The notes under the pieces: model-generated
The model's database searches: none
The model's input: only the letters and a program-made list of their open reading frames with translations
What the model was told of the DNA's origin: nothing
DNA from: Gigaspora margarita
Lineage: Eukaryota > Glomeromycota > Glomeromycetes > Diversisporales > Gigasporaceae
Direction of reading: 5' to 3'
NCBI GenBank assembly: GCA_009809945.1
Contig: WTPW01000632.1
Span: 38,447 to 102,446 of the forward strand
Length of the DNA: 64,000 bases
Program-made: the position numbers and the translations under genes
Part shown: positions 21,823 through 34,541 of the stretch, one piece after another
Layout of the letters: each line of letters opens with the position of its first letter
How positions within the stretch are numbered: position 1 is the first letter of the stretch

Positions 21823-22617
21823 TGTAGCTCTCTTTTCTCCTTGATAGTCAAGTTTGACTTATAAATGTATAAAGTTAAAGGTTCTCTGCCTGGAAGTCAC
21901 ATATCATGCAAAACTTGGTTAGGATACTCTGCAGTAAGTCGTGGATCTAGCCTGGTACCGGCGGTGCCAAATATTAGAATAGTGACCTTTCAAAAATTTA
22001 TTTGAGGACATTATACGGCTGGTCTATAGATAAGTATAGGCTTTCTTAAGGTGTTAATTTGTGCTTTAATTTAGATTTCAATAGTGCCAATACACTATTA
22101 TCTCTATATCTCTTATTAATTGCAGTGGGGTTATAACCTTCGTTAAGATTCTTATCGATTGTCAAGTGATCGAGTGATTTCGGCCATCACGTTTATTCAA
22201 CAATGCACTACTGTTTTTTTATCGATAATATCTCGATCTCTCGGACTTTCTACAAACATGACCATTGCAAATTATTGTTTTCTGGCAAAAAAAAAATGCT
22301 TAAAAAAAAAAAAAATTTTTTTACCTTATATTAATCATGAATTAGTCTAATTTTTTTAAATATCATCTATAAGATTAACGTATTTTTATTTGATTTGATT
22401 AACCTTTAAATGATCGTGTGCTTATTTTAATTATCAATCGAGGCTCATGGATATATTGAGGGTGTTTGATTTACATTATTTAGATATATTGTAGTTGTCG
22501 ACATAAGCTCTTATCATTGTTGTGTTTTGGCTTTTTAGATATGTGATAAACTATTACTGTAATAATCATGTTTTTAAGATTTAGCGCTGTACAATTTAAA
22601 AAAAAAAATAAATAAAA

Positions 22618-23050
22618 AAAGAATGGCGCTCTGCCTGTAAACTGCCAAAAGGTGCAAAAAGAACAGTGCTCTGCCTGTAAGCCGCCAAAAGGCGCAAAAA
22701 GAACGGTGCTCTGTCTGTAAGCTACCAAAAGGCGCAAAAAGAATGGTGCTCTGCCTGTAAGCCACCAAAGGCGCAAAAAGAATAGTGCTCTGCCTGTAAG
22801 CCGCCAAAGGCACAAAAAGAATGGTGCTCTGCCTGTAAGTTGCCAAAGGTGCAAAAAGAACGGTGCTCTGCCTGTAAGCCGGCAAAGGCACAAAAAGAAC
22901 GGTGCTCTGCCTGTAAGCCGCCAAAGGCGCAAAAAGAACAGTGCTCTGCCTGTAAGTGCCAAAATGCGCAAAAGATAGGTGCTCTGCCCGTAAGACGCAA
23001 ATGCGCAAAAAGTTGGGTACTCTGCCCGTAAGATGCAAATACGCAAAAAT
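22618..23050. repeat. 39-40 bp minisatellite, about 11 units
   Basis: Unit approximately gctctgcctgtaagccgccaaaggcgcaaaaagaacggt, containing the small palindrome cgccaaaaggcg. All three minus-strand frames stay open (113, 154 and 188 codons) because the unit lacks stops, so these frames are not called as genes. The last two units are shorter and diverged. Confidence 0.9.
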
Positions 23051-23300
23051 TGGGGTTAACCAAAGTATAGGTCGTGACTATAGCCTAGTACAGGTAGAGT
23101 TGAAAAGGTCACAATAGAAGTTTCAGATGATTATTAAACCAAATGAAAGATTGTTGATGAAATGAAGAACGATGAAAATACAAAATTTAAAGAAATATTA
23201 GCATGAGGCTTGTTATGGCCCCTGGCCATAGAGATAGATTAAGAGTCAGTTATAAAATCNACATATCAAACACAAGATTTCGAAGTTGAATTTTGGTTCG

Positions 23301-23321
23301 ATCGTGAACTTCGTTCACGAT
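23301..23321. other. Perfect hairpin
   Basis: atcgtgaac-ttc-gttcacgat: 9-bp stem, 3-nt loop, about 280 bp upstream of the right LTR. Role unknown. Confidence 0.7.
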
Positions 23322-23601
23322 ATCACGTGATCCTGGGGAAATAATATCCAATTCAATTTAACGATAAATACCGAAGTCTTACTGAAACTTACGATGAGCT
23401 AGCTGCAAAGACAAAAGAACAACAACATACCTTTTCCATGAATACGTCAGCAATACCTCATACATATTTCCCATTTCTTTCCCATCTCTCATGTCTCTCA
23501 ACCGATTGCCTATGTCATGGCCTGGGTCACAGTCTCTTTGTGCAGTTAATAATACTAGGATTTTTTTTATGCGTGGGACGCATAAAATAAGCGTGGGCGA
23601 A

Positions 23602-24051
23602 TGTCACAGGCAAAAAGTAATGCCGATCACAATTTTATACTGTGCCACATTTCATGTGACATTCAATTTGATATAATTGATTATATTAATAATCGTGCAT
23701 AAACGATTATGCATGCTTGGGGCTCGGTGTACGGCGTAATGATTTAGAAACATTCCAACCTCTAGTATAATAGACATATTATGATAGCATCGTAGATAGA
23801 GTATCGTATGATTTTAATCTCATAGTTTCCATAATATTTCATAATGTTAGATTAGAGAATCCCATAACATTTGTAAAGTATAAAAAGAAGGATTGTTTTA
23901 TCTATTAGAGGGGGATTAATCTTCAGATTAGGATATACAAGTCACATTTATAATAAATCGGGTTAAATCACCAAGTCACGCCTCTGGCGAGCCGCCTTTG
24001 TATAACCTTTTTAATCGTAAAAATAAGGAACATCGAATTCTCCCCGTAACA
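23602..24051 (+). repeat. Right LTR
   Basis: Begins TGTCACAGGC, ends CCCCGTAACA. Same as the left LTR except scattered transitions and an extra ~30 bp near 23797-23826. Followed by atgg, the duplicate of the left flank. Confidence 0.85.
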
Positions 24052-25600
24052 ATGGCAAAATATTATGACCTGAAAATGTGTAATAGTGATAATGTAGAAT
24101 GCTTTACTAATCGTCATTAGGGCTTATTATTTACATCTAGTATAAATGTAGTAATCAGTCAGAAATTGCATCGAGCAATTGAATTGGCTAATTTGGTCAG
24201 GTGACAAACTTTTCCAAAGAATTTTGTTACAAAAATGATCACAACTATATGCGGTTTAGGCTGATTACTATTATATGATCAACAATTGCTAATGAATTCG
24301 AAAAGTATTTCATGCATGATTCGATTTTTTTTTTTGGATAATCCGGTCTAATATACTTTATTAATTTTGCGAATGTAGACATGATTTATGCATAATTGAA
24401 ACTGAAACGGATATGCTCCTGGAAATGGCAACTGAGGTTGGCCAGGCATCACCATAAGCAGTTGATTCTGTGATGTATGACATTGGCCGGTAGTTTCCCG
24501 CCTGCATAATGCAAGCCAGCTGTTAATGTGAAATGTGACCAACAGAATTTGGCCATTATTATGAAAATGTTGGGAGGGCGGGATCGGGTTGCGATTATTT
24601 TCTTTTCTCACAGTGGAATTGACCACTTCTGGCATAATTGCTAGCTCCCTTTCCTACTTGTACTAGCTTCACCTTGTTTCGATCCTGCCAAATTCCATAT
24701 TAGCTATTTTTGAAAATTGATTCTTACATCATACTCACCTGTCTCCGAATCTCTATTTGGAATCTCATGATGATCTCTACATGTTTCTCTGCCTCAGCTG
24801 TGCCCGGCCTGTGCACCCGCCCCTTACCTGTGCCATGTGATACGATTCCTGCTTTATCATCTTTTTGATCAGCTGACTTACGTACATCATACATATATCA
24901 CATGAATGAATCGCGATAACATAATTTGGGTTATATAACCAATCAAAATGTTAAACCATAATAACTAATCATATGCTATCACATTGATCACATTTGGATA
25001 TAACTATGATTCTATTGGTTGGTAGATCAATATAAAACTACAAACTATAAGAATCGCCAAAAAAATTAGCAATTATTAGAAAATCCGGATGGCAAAAATT
25101 CTGACCAAAAATTTACTACCTGAAAATGTGTAATAATTTGATAGTGATGATGTAGTAATGCTTTACTATTTATGAGGTAACATTGGAAGAATGTAGTAAT
25201 AATAAAGTCATCAGAACTTATTAATAATACATTTCTGTAGAAATGCAGTAATCAGTTGGAAATTGCATCGTACTTCGGTTGAATTAGCTAAATTTGTCAG
25301 GTGACAAAATTTCCCGTGATACCATAAAGAATTTTTTACACAGTATTGAATGTTATTTTTTGATCATAACTTGGGTTGTATAACCAATAAAAAACGTTAA
25401 AGCACAATAATTTGATTATATTGCTACACGGTTTTAGCACACTGATCACATTTTGGATATAACCATAATTCTATTGTTTGGTAGATCAACATAAAACTAT
25501 GAACTATTAAGAATCGCCAAAAAAATTAGTAATTATCAGATAATCCGGACGGGAAAAATTCTGACCAAAAATTTACAAAAGACTCTAGAAATTAATCTTT
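24052..25600. repeat. Duplicated repeat family (~430 bp unit)
   Basis: Segments at 24930-25325 and 25365-25575 repeat in the same order (ataacttgggtt-ataaccaat..., tcacatttggatataac..., gaatcgccaaaaaaattag...ccggatgg, ctgaaaatgtgtaat...). 24056-24260 is another copy of the 3' half, separated by the LTR element from its 5' half at 19.7-19.83 kb. An inverted copy lies at about 36.88-37.11 kb. No coding frame. A minus-strand frame at 24348-24635 is unrecognised. Confidence 0.7.
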
Positions 25601-25689
25601 AGTGGAATGTAATTTTTTCTTAGTATTTGCTAATATATATATAAAATATTTTTTATTAATATCATGTTTTTTTTTATCTATTGCAAAGC

Positions 25690-26390
25690 ACTTTGTTTTT
25701 GTTTTACACTTGCACTTGCATTTGCTATTGCACTCACCAGCTTTTCTTTAAAAAAAGCTTCTGTGGGGTTCTCATCTCTTATTTCCGCAGCCATATCTCA
25801 ACCTTCTCTATCTGCAAATCTCAGAAAAAATGCCCTGGTAGCTGTCACATCTCACGCTTTATTTATCAAATTCCAATCCCTGTTAACCATCGTACTATCT
25901 ATATACTGCCCAATCTTACACTATTCATCATATTCAAATTGATCCCTAGTTTTACTCAAATTTACATTATGACAATATCAACTCTTTTTACCATTATACA
26001 TTGCTGAACCTTCCTTTTAATTTCTGCTACAGCCTTTTTGGCCATATCGCTTTTTCTAAAGATCTTTCCAATGCCAGAAACTGAAAAATCTGGCATCACC
26101 CATTCTTGTGTTCCAGCATTTTGCTCACTAGCTATTGCCCTCTATTCAAAACTACTTTGTCTGCAATACCATCTAAACCAATACTGCTTTCCCCTTCCTT
26201 CATATTTTTCTTTTGGCCACTATTCGCTACTCTACCTTTTTTCTTCGTTTCACTAACCACTCTCTCTACTAATCTTTCAACCAAATTTCTTTTAGCTCCC
26301 ATCTACAACAAACCTTCACCCCTACATAGCAACTTTAACATTTTCACTGGCAAATGGTCCAATGTATTCTTTAACCTATGATGCCATTTT
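25690..26390 (-). pseudogene. Decayed repetitive coding relic (minus strand), unassigned
   Basis: Minus-strand translation is protein-like across several frames. Near 26000-26100 it reads EWVMPDFSVSGIGKIFRKSD then AKKAVAEIKRKVQQCIMVKR. Nearer 25700-25850 it reads VTATRAFFLRFADREG, a stop, then DMAAEIRDENPTEAFFKEKL. The Lys/Ala-rich helical tone fits a family I believe recurs in Rhizophagus, but I cannot name a function. Stops and frameshifts are frequent. The plus-strand frames over it are shadows. Confidence 0.45.
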
Positions 26391-28682
26391 TTTGAATCAT
26401 TCCCTAGATTATTCTCTGGGATAAAACAGCTAGCAATACCCATGGACTTCATTCTTGTCTTTTACTAATACTATTATTATCACTTCTGTCTTCATTTTGT
26501 ATTTAACCACGTGGCGTCAACAATGAAGCTAGACTTGTGTCAAGCTAGTAGCAAAGACAAAAGAGAAAAAACAATTTCCTACCTTTCCTCTCTTAAATAG
26601 CCAATTTTTACTTACTCACAACATCCCACTTAATACATTATCCTTTTGCATTCCTATACCCATGATAGCTGTCACCGCTACTTCATACTTATTAGTTATC
26701 ATTTCTATGTCATGGACCTGGGATCCAGTATCGTGACAAATGGATGCCCATGACTTCGTTTATGGCATCTTATAATAATAAATGAGATAACAATTACTCA
26801 ATTAGTTTTCCACGTTCAGGTCCATTTTTTGTATATTGGCCAATCAAAAACATTTAAATGGACAAACTCTGAATTAGATGGTTTAGATTATCCATTTATT
26901 TCAAAAAGAATGTATATTTATATTTTCTTAATTTTTGAAGAGCATACATTAGATATAGATGATGAACAAAGTTTATACTCTAACAACTACGACTACTATA
27001 TTTACACCGTTACTACTACATTTTTGAGTAATATCCATATAATTAAGCCTAATACTAGAAAGGAAGATTAACATAGCTATGTCAATACAATTATGGAAGG
27101 TATGTGACAACTTTACGAATTTTACCAATATGGAAATGAGAGGCAAGAAAAAAATTATTCGTTACAGTATAACGATTGCTTATATTATAATCGATTTCAT
27201 ATTTTAGCTATGATAACATTTCTAACTGCTCAGTCTGGACTCTTGCATAGAACACATTATGGCAAACAAATTCAGTACTGAAAATCAGCGTTTATATTTA
27301 AACTCTACCCATACAGAATCTTGTTATTTTGTGGCAATATGGAAACATTCAAATTTTGTATTCATCCACAAAATCTTATTCTAATTAGATGCTCTAATTT
27401 TGTATGCATTATGCAAAAAGGTGCAATAATCTACCTTCTTACCAGGAATGCAATCAAAATCTTGATTCTGATTGTATATAGTGCTTAGAGATTAACAATT
27501 ATCTCATAATTGCTGAATACAAAGTTAATAGGATGTCATAAAGTGGATTAGTGACAGAAACGATCCTTGGTCCTGTGATTTTTGAGCAATTTAAAGCTCT
27601 ATAGATCATTCACATAAAAAATTTAATGATCATGTGATTGATAATCTGGGTTTTCTTGGATACATTTTGCTTGAAAATCACAGGAATGAGGATCATTTTT
27701 GTTACCACTAATCCACCTGAAAGTCATATTTGAACCTTAAGGTTAATTGCACTTCCCTCTGATACTGATCATCATTGCATTGCCCAAATGTTTCTTTGAT
27801 CATTGGTGTTCAATCAGTATTCAATGCTGCATGCATGTTCAAAAAAAGCATTCACATTACTATTTTCGGTCACAATTGAAACCCATAACCAAATCGATAC
27901 AATAGCTAGGATTTTTTTTACTCATATACTCATTATTAATAATTGAATAAATCATGCACAACTATTATATGAATTACATACAAATATTAAAAATATAAAG
28001 GTTTTATTATTACTCAGATTCTAACTGGTCAATTAGAAGCTTCTAACTGGCATCAGTCACAGTTATAACCAGTTATGACCAGTTATAACCTTTTGCTACT
28101 TCTAAACATAATGCTCTTTTATTTGGTAACAACATACTGTATGTAAAAATTTATTGCTTTTTTCTAAATTAATTCAATTACTGCATATGATTACTATGTT
28201 GTTGTATAATAATGCTTATGAGTATTATTTAAAATTATTCTTTAATTAAGCTTAATTTAGGCAAATTTTGAAATTATACCCTTTGCATTATTTTGCGAAA
28301 TACAGTAAAAGTTATTACAAAATCATTATTTACGTTCCTGGATTTAGCGTGACTGCATCGCGCAGCTACTTTATTAATTATTACATAATTACTATACATG
28401 CAGTTACTAATATTTATTGTTAATTTTTTTAACGCAGTTAAAACATTGCTTATAATTTTGTTATTTAATCGAATTTTAAGATCAGGTGACGTAAAAATCG
28501 AAACAAACTCACTTTTTATACAAAAAACAGGGATAGCTCTAAATTTTTATTAGAAACCATCTATTGCGTCCTAATTAAAATGTTGTGAAGTTTTACTAAT
28601 AGCATAAGGCCATGCAAAGTTGACTTTTCATTTTGCATTACGCGCTGTCCCATTTTTTCAATTTTTGCAATTTTTTTTTTTA
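26391..28682. other. Gene-free repeat-rich stretch
   Basis: 26530-26740 shares its layout (caaagacaaaaga..., tatgtcatgg-cctggg) with 23400-23540 inside the LTR element, so that interior is itself a dispersed repeat. Apart from the MITE at 27543 I see only AT-rich sequence. An 80-codon frame at 26829-27071 starts with TTG and is not recognised. Confidence 0.45.
27543..27716. mobile_element. MITE with ~40-bp terminal inverted repeats
   Basis: Left end gtggattagtgacag...gatcc; right end complement gtggattagtggtaac...gatcc; both continue to tcctgtgatttt. 174 bp long, non-coding. No clear target duplication. Confidence 0.75.
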
Positions 28683-28690
28683 GATCCCAA

Positions 28691-29923
28691 TAGTGTTGTT
28701 AGGCGAAACCTAGAGGTTTCGCCACAGGCAAAAGTCAAAACTAGTTTCGACTTTTGTCAAAAAAAAATTAAAATGCCGAAATGGCGAAACTGATGAAACT
28801 GGTGAAACTACTAAAAGGTGGCAAAACTAGAATGTTAATGAAATTAGTAAAGGATGAGTAAAAGAGGCAAGAATAGAAAATAATCATATATACATGCATA
28901 ATCATACTGTCATGTATGATGCTTTTTGATCAATAATTTAAATTTTACTTTATTTGATCTATTATAAGTATAGAGCATTGGAAAATAATTGTTGATAATA
29001 ATAATGTTAACAAGTTACTTATGTATAGTATTTAATTAAAGAGAAAAATCTTAATAATATAACAATAAATTTATTTTGACCTGGGTCAAAATGACCCCCT
29101 TAGAATCTAACTGTCCTAGCATTACCAACCTAAATAAATTCGCAGGCCAATCAGATTTCAAGATCAGATGCTACGTAGACAAAATGCAAAAAATCATTCA
29201 TAACTCAACATTTTACCTATGGGCCCATCTTTTGCGCATTAATAAAAAGTTTTCTTGCAAAATTTTGGTATTAGAAGACTTTTCTTAACCTAAACTAATA
29301 GCAAAATCTAACTCTAATTTAGCAGCGAAATTTCTTTAGAGAAATTTTTTAGATTGGTAACGCTAGAGCATTAGTGTGGGCAAATTATGTTAATGCTGGC
29401 CGAGTTTTTTGGTACAAAAAACCCTGGCTGGCATCAACATAATTCCAGTCCACACAAACCCTAAATTTTACTGGAGAGTTTAAATATAGATAAGATTACT
29501 TTATACAAATAATATTAATGCATAGATAAGTGCTACTAAAAAAAACAGTATTTCAGACTTTGAATTTTCAAGGCAGATTGATTTATTATAAGTTCAAAAG
29601 CCTGAACTCTAGTTTTCATCAAATACAACCAAAAGGCTATTGTTTTGTTTACTGTTTTTGTATATTTTTTTTATCTATGCTTAATAGCTACATGCAAAAT
29701 AGTTTGATTTACCAACATGGCTTAGTCATTCCAAAGTCTTAGAGGATTTGGTCTTCACTGTGTTTGACTTTCTCCAAGAGTTTTAACTTTACCAGGGTTT
29801 CGCCATAGTTTCAACATTTTGCTAGAGTTTTGACATTTCGCTAGGTTTTGACAGTTTTGACTTTTGCTGGGTTTAGTTTTGACTTTTGCTATTTACCAAA
29901 AATAGTTTCACCTAACAACAGTA
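28691..29923. mobile_element. Non-autonomous hAT element, 1.23 kb
   Basis: Ends TAGTGTTGTTAGGCGAAAC and (complement) TACTGTTGTTAGGTGAAAC, 17 of 19 bases matching, flanked by exact 8-bp duplications gatcccaa (28683-28690 and 29924-29931). Subterminal regions are full of gaaac/gtttc motifs. No transposase; a 70-codon frame at 29076-29288 starts with TTG and is not called. Confidence 0.9.
29371..29459. mobile_element. Small foldback nested in the hAT element
   Basis: tagtgtgggcaaattatgtt...tgctggcc pairs with ggctggcatcaacataattccagtccacaca. A similar core (ggccggcatt...aattctggccca) lies in the MITE at 41332-41489. Confidence 0.6.
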
Positions 29924-30689
29924 GATCCCAATTGTACCAATTGTTCGATTTTTGAAATCTATTTTTTCTTACAACATTAATAATTGAATAATTTCTAAGT
30001 ATGGCAAATAATTTATTCCAATAATTATATTCATCCTGTGTCACCTGATGGAGACCTTAATTTCCTGTAATCATTCAATAGGACTGACAGGAAAAATATG
30101 ACTGCTAGCCCAATTTTTTAATTCCTTGTTGTACAAAATAAAAAATTAGCTTTGTATAACCTTAAACGTGAACATTATTTAAATTAAAGCTAAAAAAAAA
30201 AAAATCTGCCCATCCATCCTGAATTTTGAAATCCATGTAATGCAAAACGAAAAATTAACTTTGCATGGCCTAATATAGCACTATATTTTTCTAACTCTAA
30301 CCCTAATTATAATGTAGTTTTCTTAGTTTTAATTTTACATGTAATTTTTTTACGACAGAGTGAAACCCGCGTTGCTAGCTAGTAAAACTCATGTTGATTA
30401 GCTAAATTAGATGAAATTCGCATTGATTAGGGGAGTGACAAGAATCAGGTGATTTTTTAGGGGGGAGAGGGGTAAAAAATGTTGAAATTATATATAGGAA
30501 CCTGACCAAATCTATATTATAGAAGGGGGTAGGCCTCTAATAAAAAATAATCAGGTGATTAATGACACTGCCTTATGTGTAAAATATGTAAATCTGCTTT
30601 TGAATGTGTAAAACTCGCATTTTAATAGATATAATATGTAAACCCCGCTTTTAAATATAAAACCTGCATTTGAATATGTAAAATTCGAT

Positions 30690-33420
30690 ATGATAATCTT
30701 AATTTAAGTGAAGATATCTTAGCAAGCACTTGATCAAATTCGAAGAAATATTTTTATTTGAATTCTATAGATCTATAGAATTCAAATAAAAAAATTTTTA
30801 TCGAATTTGGTCAAGTGGTTGCTAAGATATCTTTGCTCAAAATTTTAGAAAAAAAAACAAAACGTCAATCAAAATACAAGCTGCACCAAATTTTTTTTAA
30901 AACTTTAAGTGAAGGTAACTTAGCAACCACCTAACTAAATCTGATGAAAATTTTTTTATTTAAATTCTATAATACCTTAGAATTCAAATAAAAAAAATTT
31001 CATTGAATTTGTTAGGTGGTTGCTAAGTTACCTTTGCTCAAAGTTTTATAAAAAAATCAAAACATCTATTAAAATACAAGCTGCGCCAAATTTTTCTAAA
31101 ACTTTGAGCGAAGGTAACTTATCAACCACCTAACCTAAGTCAATGAAATTTTTTTTATTTGAATTCTATGGATTCATAGAATTCAAATAAAAAAATTTTT
31201 ATCAAATTTGATCATGTGGTTGTTGGTATACCTTCACTCAAATTATTCGAAAAAAATCAAACCGTCTATCAAAATACAAGCTGTACCAAATTTTTCTAAA
31301 ACTTTGAGCGAAGGTAACTTAGCAAGCACCTAATCAAATCCGATGAAAAATTTTTTATTTAAATTCTATGGATCCATAGAATTCAAGTAAAAAATTTTTA
31401 TCAAATTTAATCAGGTGGTTGCAGAGATATCTTTGATCAAAGTTTTAGAGAATTTCAAAAAGCGTATCACATGCAGATACGTTTAAATTTTTTGACAAAA
31501 CTTTGATCAAGGATATCTCTGCAACTATCTAATCAAATTTGATGAATCTTTTTTATTTGAATTCTACGGATCGATAGAATTTAAATAAAAAAATTTTTAT
31601 CAAATTTGATCTAGTTGTTGCAGAGATTTCCTTGATCAAAGTTTTGTCAAAAAATTTAATGTATTTGTCATTTTGAAATTCTCTAAAACTTTGATCAAAG
31701 ATATCTCTGCAACAACCTGATCAAATCTGATGAAAATTTTTTTTATTTGAATTCTATGGATTCATAGAATTCAAATAAAAAATTTTATCAGATTTGATCA
31801 GGTTGTTGCAGAGATATCTTTGATCAAAGTTTTAGAGAATTTCAAAACGTCTATCACATGACAAATACTTTTAAATGTTTTGACAAAAATTTGATCAAGG
31901 ATATCTCTGCAACCAATTGATCAAATTTGATGAAAATTTTTTTATTTGAATTCTATCGATCCATAGAATTCAAATAAAAAAATTTCATCAAATTTGATCA
32001 GATAGTTGCAGAGATATCCTTGATCAAAGTTTTGTCAAAAAATTTAAACGTATTTGTCATGTGATACACATTTTGAAATTCTCTAAAACTTTGATCAAAG
32101 ATATCTCTGCAACACCTGATCAAATTCGATAAAAATTTTTGCTTGAATTCTATTTATCCATAGAATTCAAATAAAAAAAGTTTCATCGAATTTGATTAGG
32201 TGGTTGAAGAGATATCTTTGATCAAAGTTTTAGAGAATTTCAAAACGCGTATCACATAACAGATACGTTTTAAATTTTTTGACAAAACTTTGATCAAGGA
32301 TATCTCTGCAACCACGGGATCAAATTTGATGAAAATTTTTTATTTAAATTCTACAGATCCATAGAATTCAAATAAAAAAATTTATCAATTTGATCAGGTA
32401 GTTGCAGAGATGTCCTTGATCAAAGTTTTGTCAAAAATTTAAACGTATCTGTCATGTGATACGCGTTTTGAAATTCTCTAAAACTTTGATCAAAGATACT
32501 TTGTAACCACTTGATCAAATTCGATGAAAATTTTTTTATTTGAATTCTATGGATCCATAGAATTCAAATAAAAACACTTCATCGAATTTGATTAGGTGGT
32601 TGAAGAGATATCTTTGATCAAAGTTTTAGAAAATTTCAAAACGCGTATCACATGACAGATATGTTCAATTTTTGACAAAACTTTAATCAAGGATATCTCT
32701 GCAACTACCTGATCAAATTTGATGAAAACTTTTTTATTTGAATTCTACGAATCTATAGAATTGAAATAAAAAAATTTTATCAAATTTGATCAAGTGGTTG
32801 CAAAGATATCCTTGATCAAAGTTTTGTCAAAAAATTTAAACGTATCTGTCATGTAATAGATGTTTTGAAATTTCTAAAACTTTGATCAAAATATCTCTGC
32901 AACCACTTGATCAAATTCGATTAAAATTTTTTTATTTGAATTCTATGGATCCATAGAATTTAAATAAAAAAATTTTCATCGAATTTGATCAGGTGGTTGC
33001 TAAGATACCTTCGCTCAAAGTTTTGTCAAAAATTTAAACGTACCTGTTATGTGATAGGTGTTTTGAATTCTCTAAAACTTTGATCAAATATATTTCTGCA
33101 ACCACTTGATCAAATTTGATAAAAAATTTTTTTATTTGAATTCTATTGATCAATAGAATTCAAATAAAAAAATTTTTATCGAATTTGATCAGGTGGTTGC
33201 TAAGATACCTTCGCTCAAACTTTTAGAAAAATTTGATACAGCTTGTATTTTGATAGATCATTTTGATTTTTTCTAAAACTTGAGCGAAGGTATCTTAGCA
33301 ACCACTTGATAAATTCGATAAAAATTTTTTTAATCTAATTCTATAGATCCATAGAATTCAAATAAAAATTTTTTATCGAATTTGATCAAGTGGTTGCTAA
33401 GATATTTTCGCTTAAAGTTA
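30690..33420. repeat. Satellite of 14 palindromes at ~198-bp spacing
   Basis: Palindrome centres near 30771, 30974, 31172, 31372, 31569, 31760, 31960, 32158, 32358, 32552, 32751, 32950, 33150 and 33348. Core is ttgaattctatggatccatagaattcaa with long arms reaching gatcaaatt, ggttgc, gagatatc and ctttgatcaaagtttt. Many of the spacers between palindromes alternate in orientation. A half copy recurs at the window end (63838-63925). Confidence 0.95.
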
Positions 33421-33857
33421 AGGTTATCATATCGAATTTTGTATATTCAAACATAGGTTTTTTATTTTAAAAGCGGGTTTTACATATTTTATGAAAAGCC
33501 TGTCAACGAAGTGACAGAGTGATCATTATTGTGAGAGCAGATGACTTTATAACCGGTCATGTGCAGGTTTTTTTTTATGTATCCTTTTATGGTTATTCTT
33601 TGATTATTGTTATAATTTTTGTAACTTGTACATACAGGTAATTTTGGATTTGCATATGATTTCGGATTGGTAATAGGGGTAAGGGACAATGGCTATAGCC
33701 AAGTATGAACCAGTGATGCAGGAGGAGTATTTAAGGTCAATGATTTTAGTAAAGAAGGTTATCTTTCTCTTCGCTATCGCTCGCCTTGTGAAGCCTGGCT
33801 TTATCACCCTCCCCTACCCACCCGAAGTCAAGCAAGCAGTATTGTTATATTAGGCTC

Positions 33858-34058
33858 TATGGCTGCATTTGCAGTGCAAGGACCTGTTGTCTGTTTTGGT
33901 TCCACTGCTGCAGTAGCAGTGCAAGGACCTGTTGTGTATCTGGCTCCACGGCTGCAAGTAGCAGTGCAAGGACTAGTTGTATTTGGCTCTGTGGCTACAA
34001 GTGGCAGCACAAGGACCAATTTTGTTTGGCTCTGTGGCTGCAAGTGGCAGTGCAAGGA
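33858..34058. repeat. 43-45 bp minisatellite, block 1 (about 5 units)
   Basis: Unit ggctctgtggctgcaagtgg + cagtgcaaggaccagttgtattt. Both strands stay open over it (104 and 89 codons); judged non-coding because the frames consist only of repeat units. Confidence 0.85.
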
Positions 34059-34541
34059 TGATAAGAATGAATTTCGCTTATATGGGCAGGAACGCAATTA
34101 CCAGTTCTCTTTACAACTATGGAAAGATTTGATGATTTCCCTCTATAGGAAGGCATTTTTGATCTGTGAATAGTTTCAGATTGACCCTTTTCTTGTAGGA
34201 CATACTGAAAAACCTATCAATGAAGTGACAGGATGATCATTTTTGTAAAATCAGATAACTCTATGACCAGTCATATTACAGGTTTTTTATGTATCCTTTT
34301 ATAGTTATTCTTTGATTATTGCCATTATATATTAAAACTCGTATTTATGGAAAGTATTCTTTTATGGTTATTCTTTGATTATTGTCATGAGATTTTGTAA
34401 TTTGTATTTACAAGTAATTTCAGATTTGCATATGATTTTGAAATTCACATTGTTTATGATTATTGTTAGATCAGTAATAGGGTAAGGGCTCTATTACCCT
34501 CCCTTACCCACCCGAATTCAAGCAAGTAGTGTTGTAATATT

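Larger units (their letters stand above)
19832..24051 (+). mobile_element. Non-autonomous LTR retroelement carrying host-gene relics
   Basis: Two LTRs (TGTCAC...GTAACA), 419 and 450 bp, about 95% alike by eye apart from a 30-bp indel, bound a 4220-bp element. The 4-bp sequence atgg flanks both ends (19828-19831 and 24052-24055). Joining the outer flanks recreates a repeat present without insertion at 25057-25160 and 25530-25570, which argues for one insertion rather than two solo LTRs. A TGG-starting primer-binding site (attggtggtgac) follows the left LTR. I find no gag-pol. The interior holds a 63-codon ATG frame, a Sel1 relic (minus), a TLDc relic (plus) split by a hAT MITE, three hairpin repeats and a minisatellite. 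It resembles a LARD-type element with captured genes; later nested insertion of some parts cannot be excluded. Confidence 0.8.

Noticed and set aside
22480..23063. Three long overlapping minus-strand frames (188, 154 and 113 codons)
   Set aside because: They consist only of translated minisatellite units and are open in all frames because the 39-40 bp unit lacks stops.
23602..24051. Solo LTR
   Set aside because: The left partner LTR, the shared atgg and the rejoined flanking repeat point to one complete element from 19832 to 24051.
25664..26381. Plus-strand frames of 72-108 codons
   Set aside because: Shadows of a minus-strand decayed coding region whose translation is more protein-like.
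30690..33420. CRISPR-like array (regular spacing of repeats)
   Set aside because: Eukaryotic context; repeats are long palindromes with related, inverted spacers, not short repeats with unique spacers.
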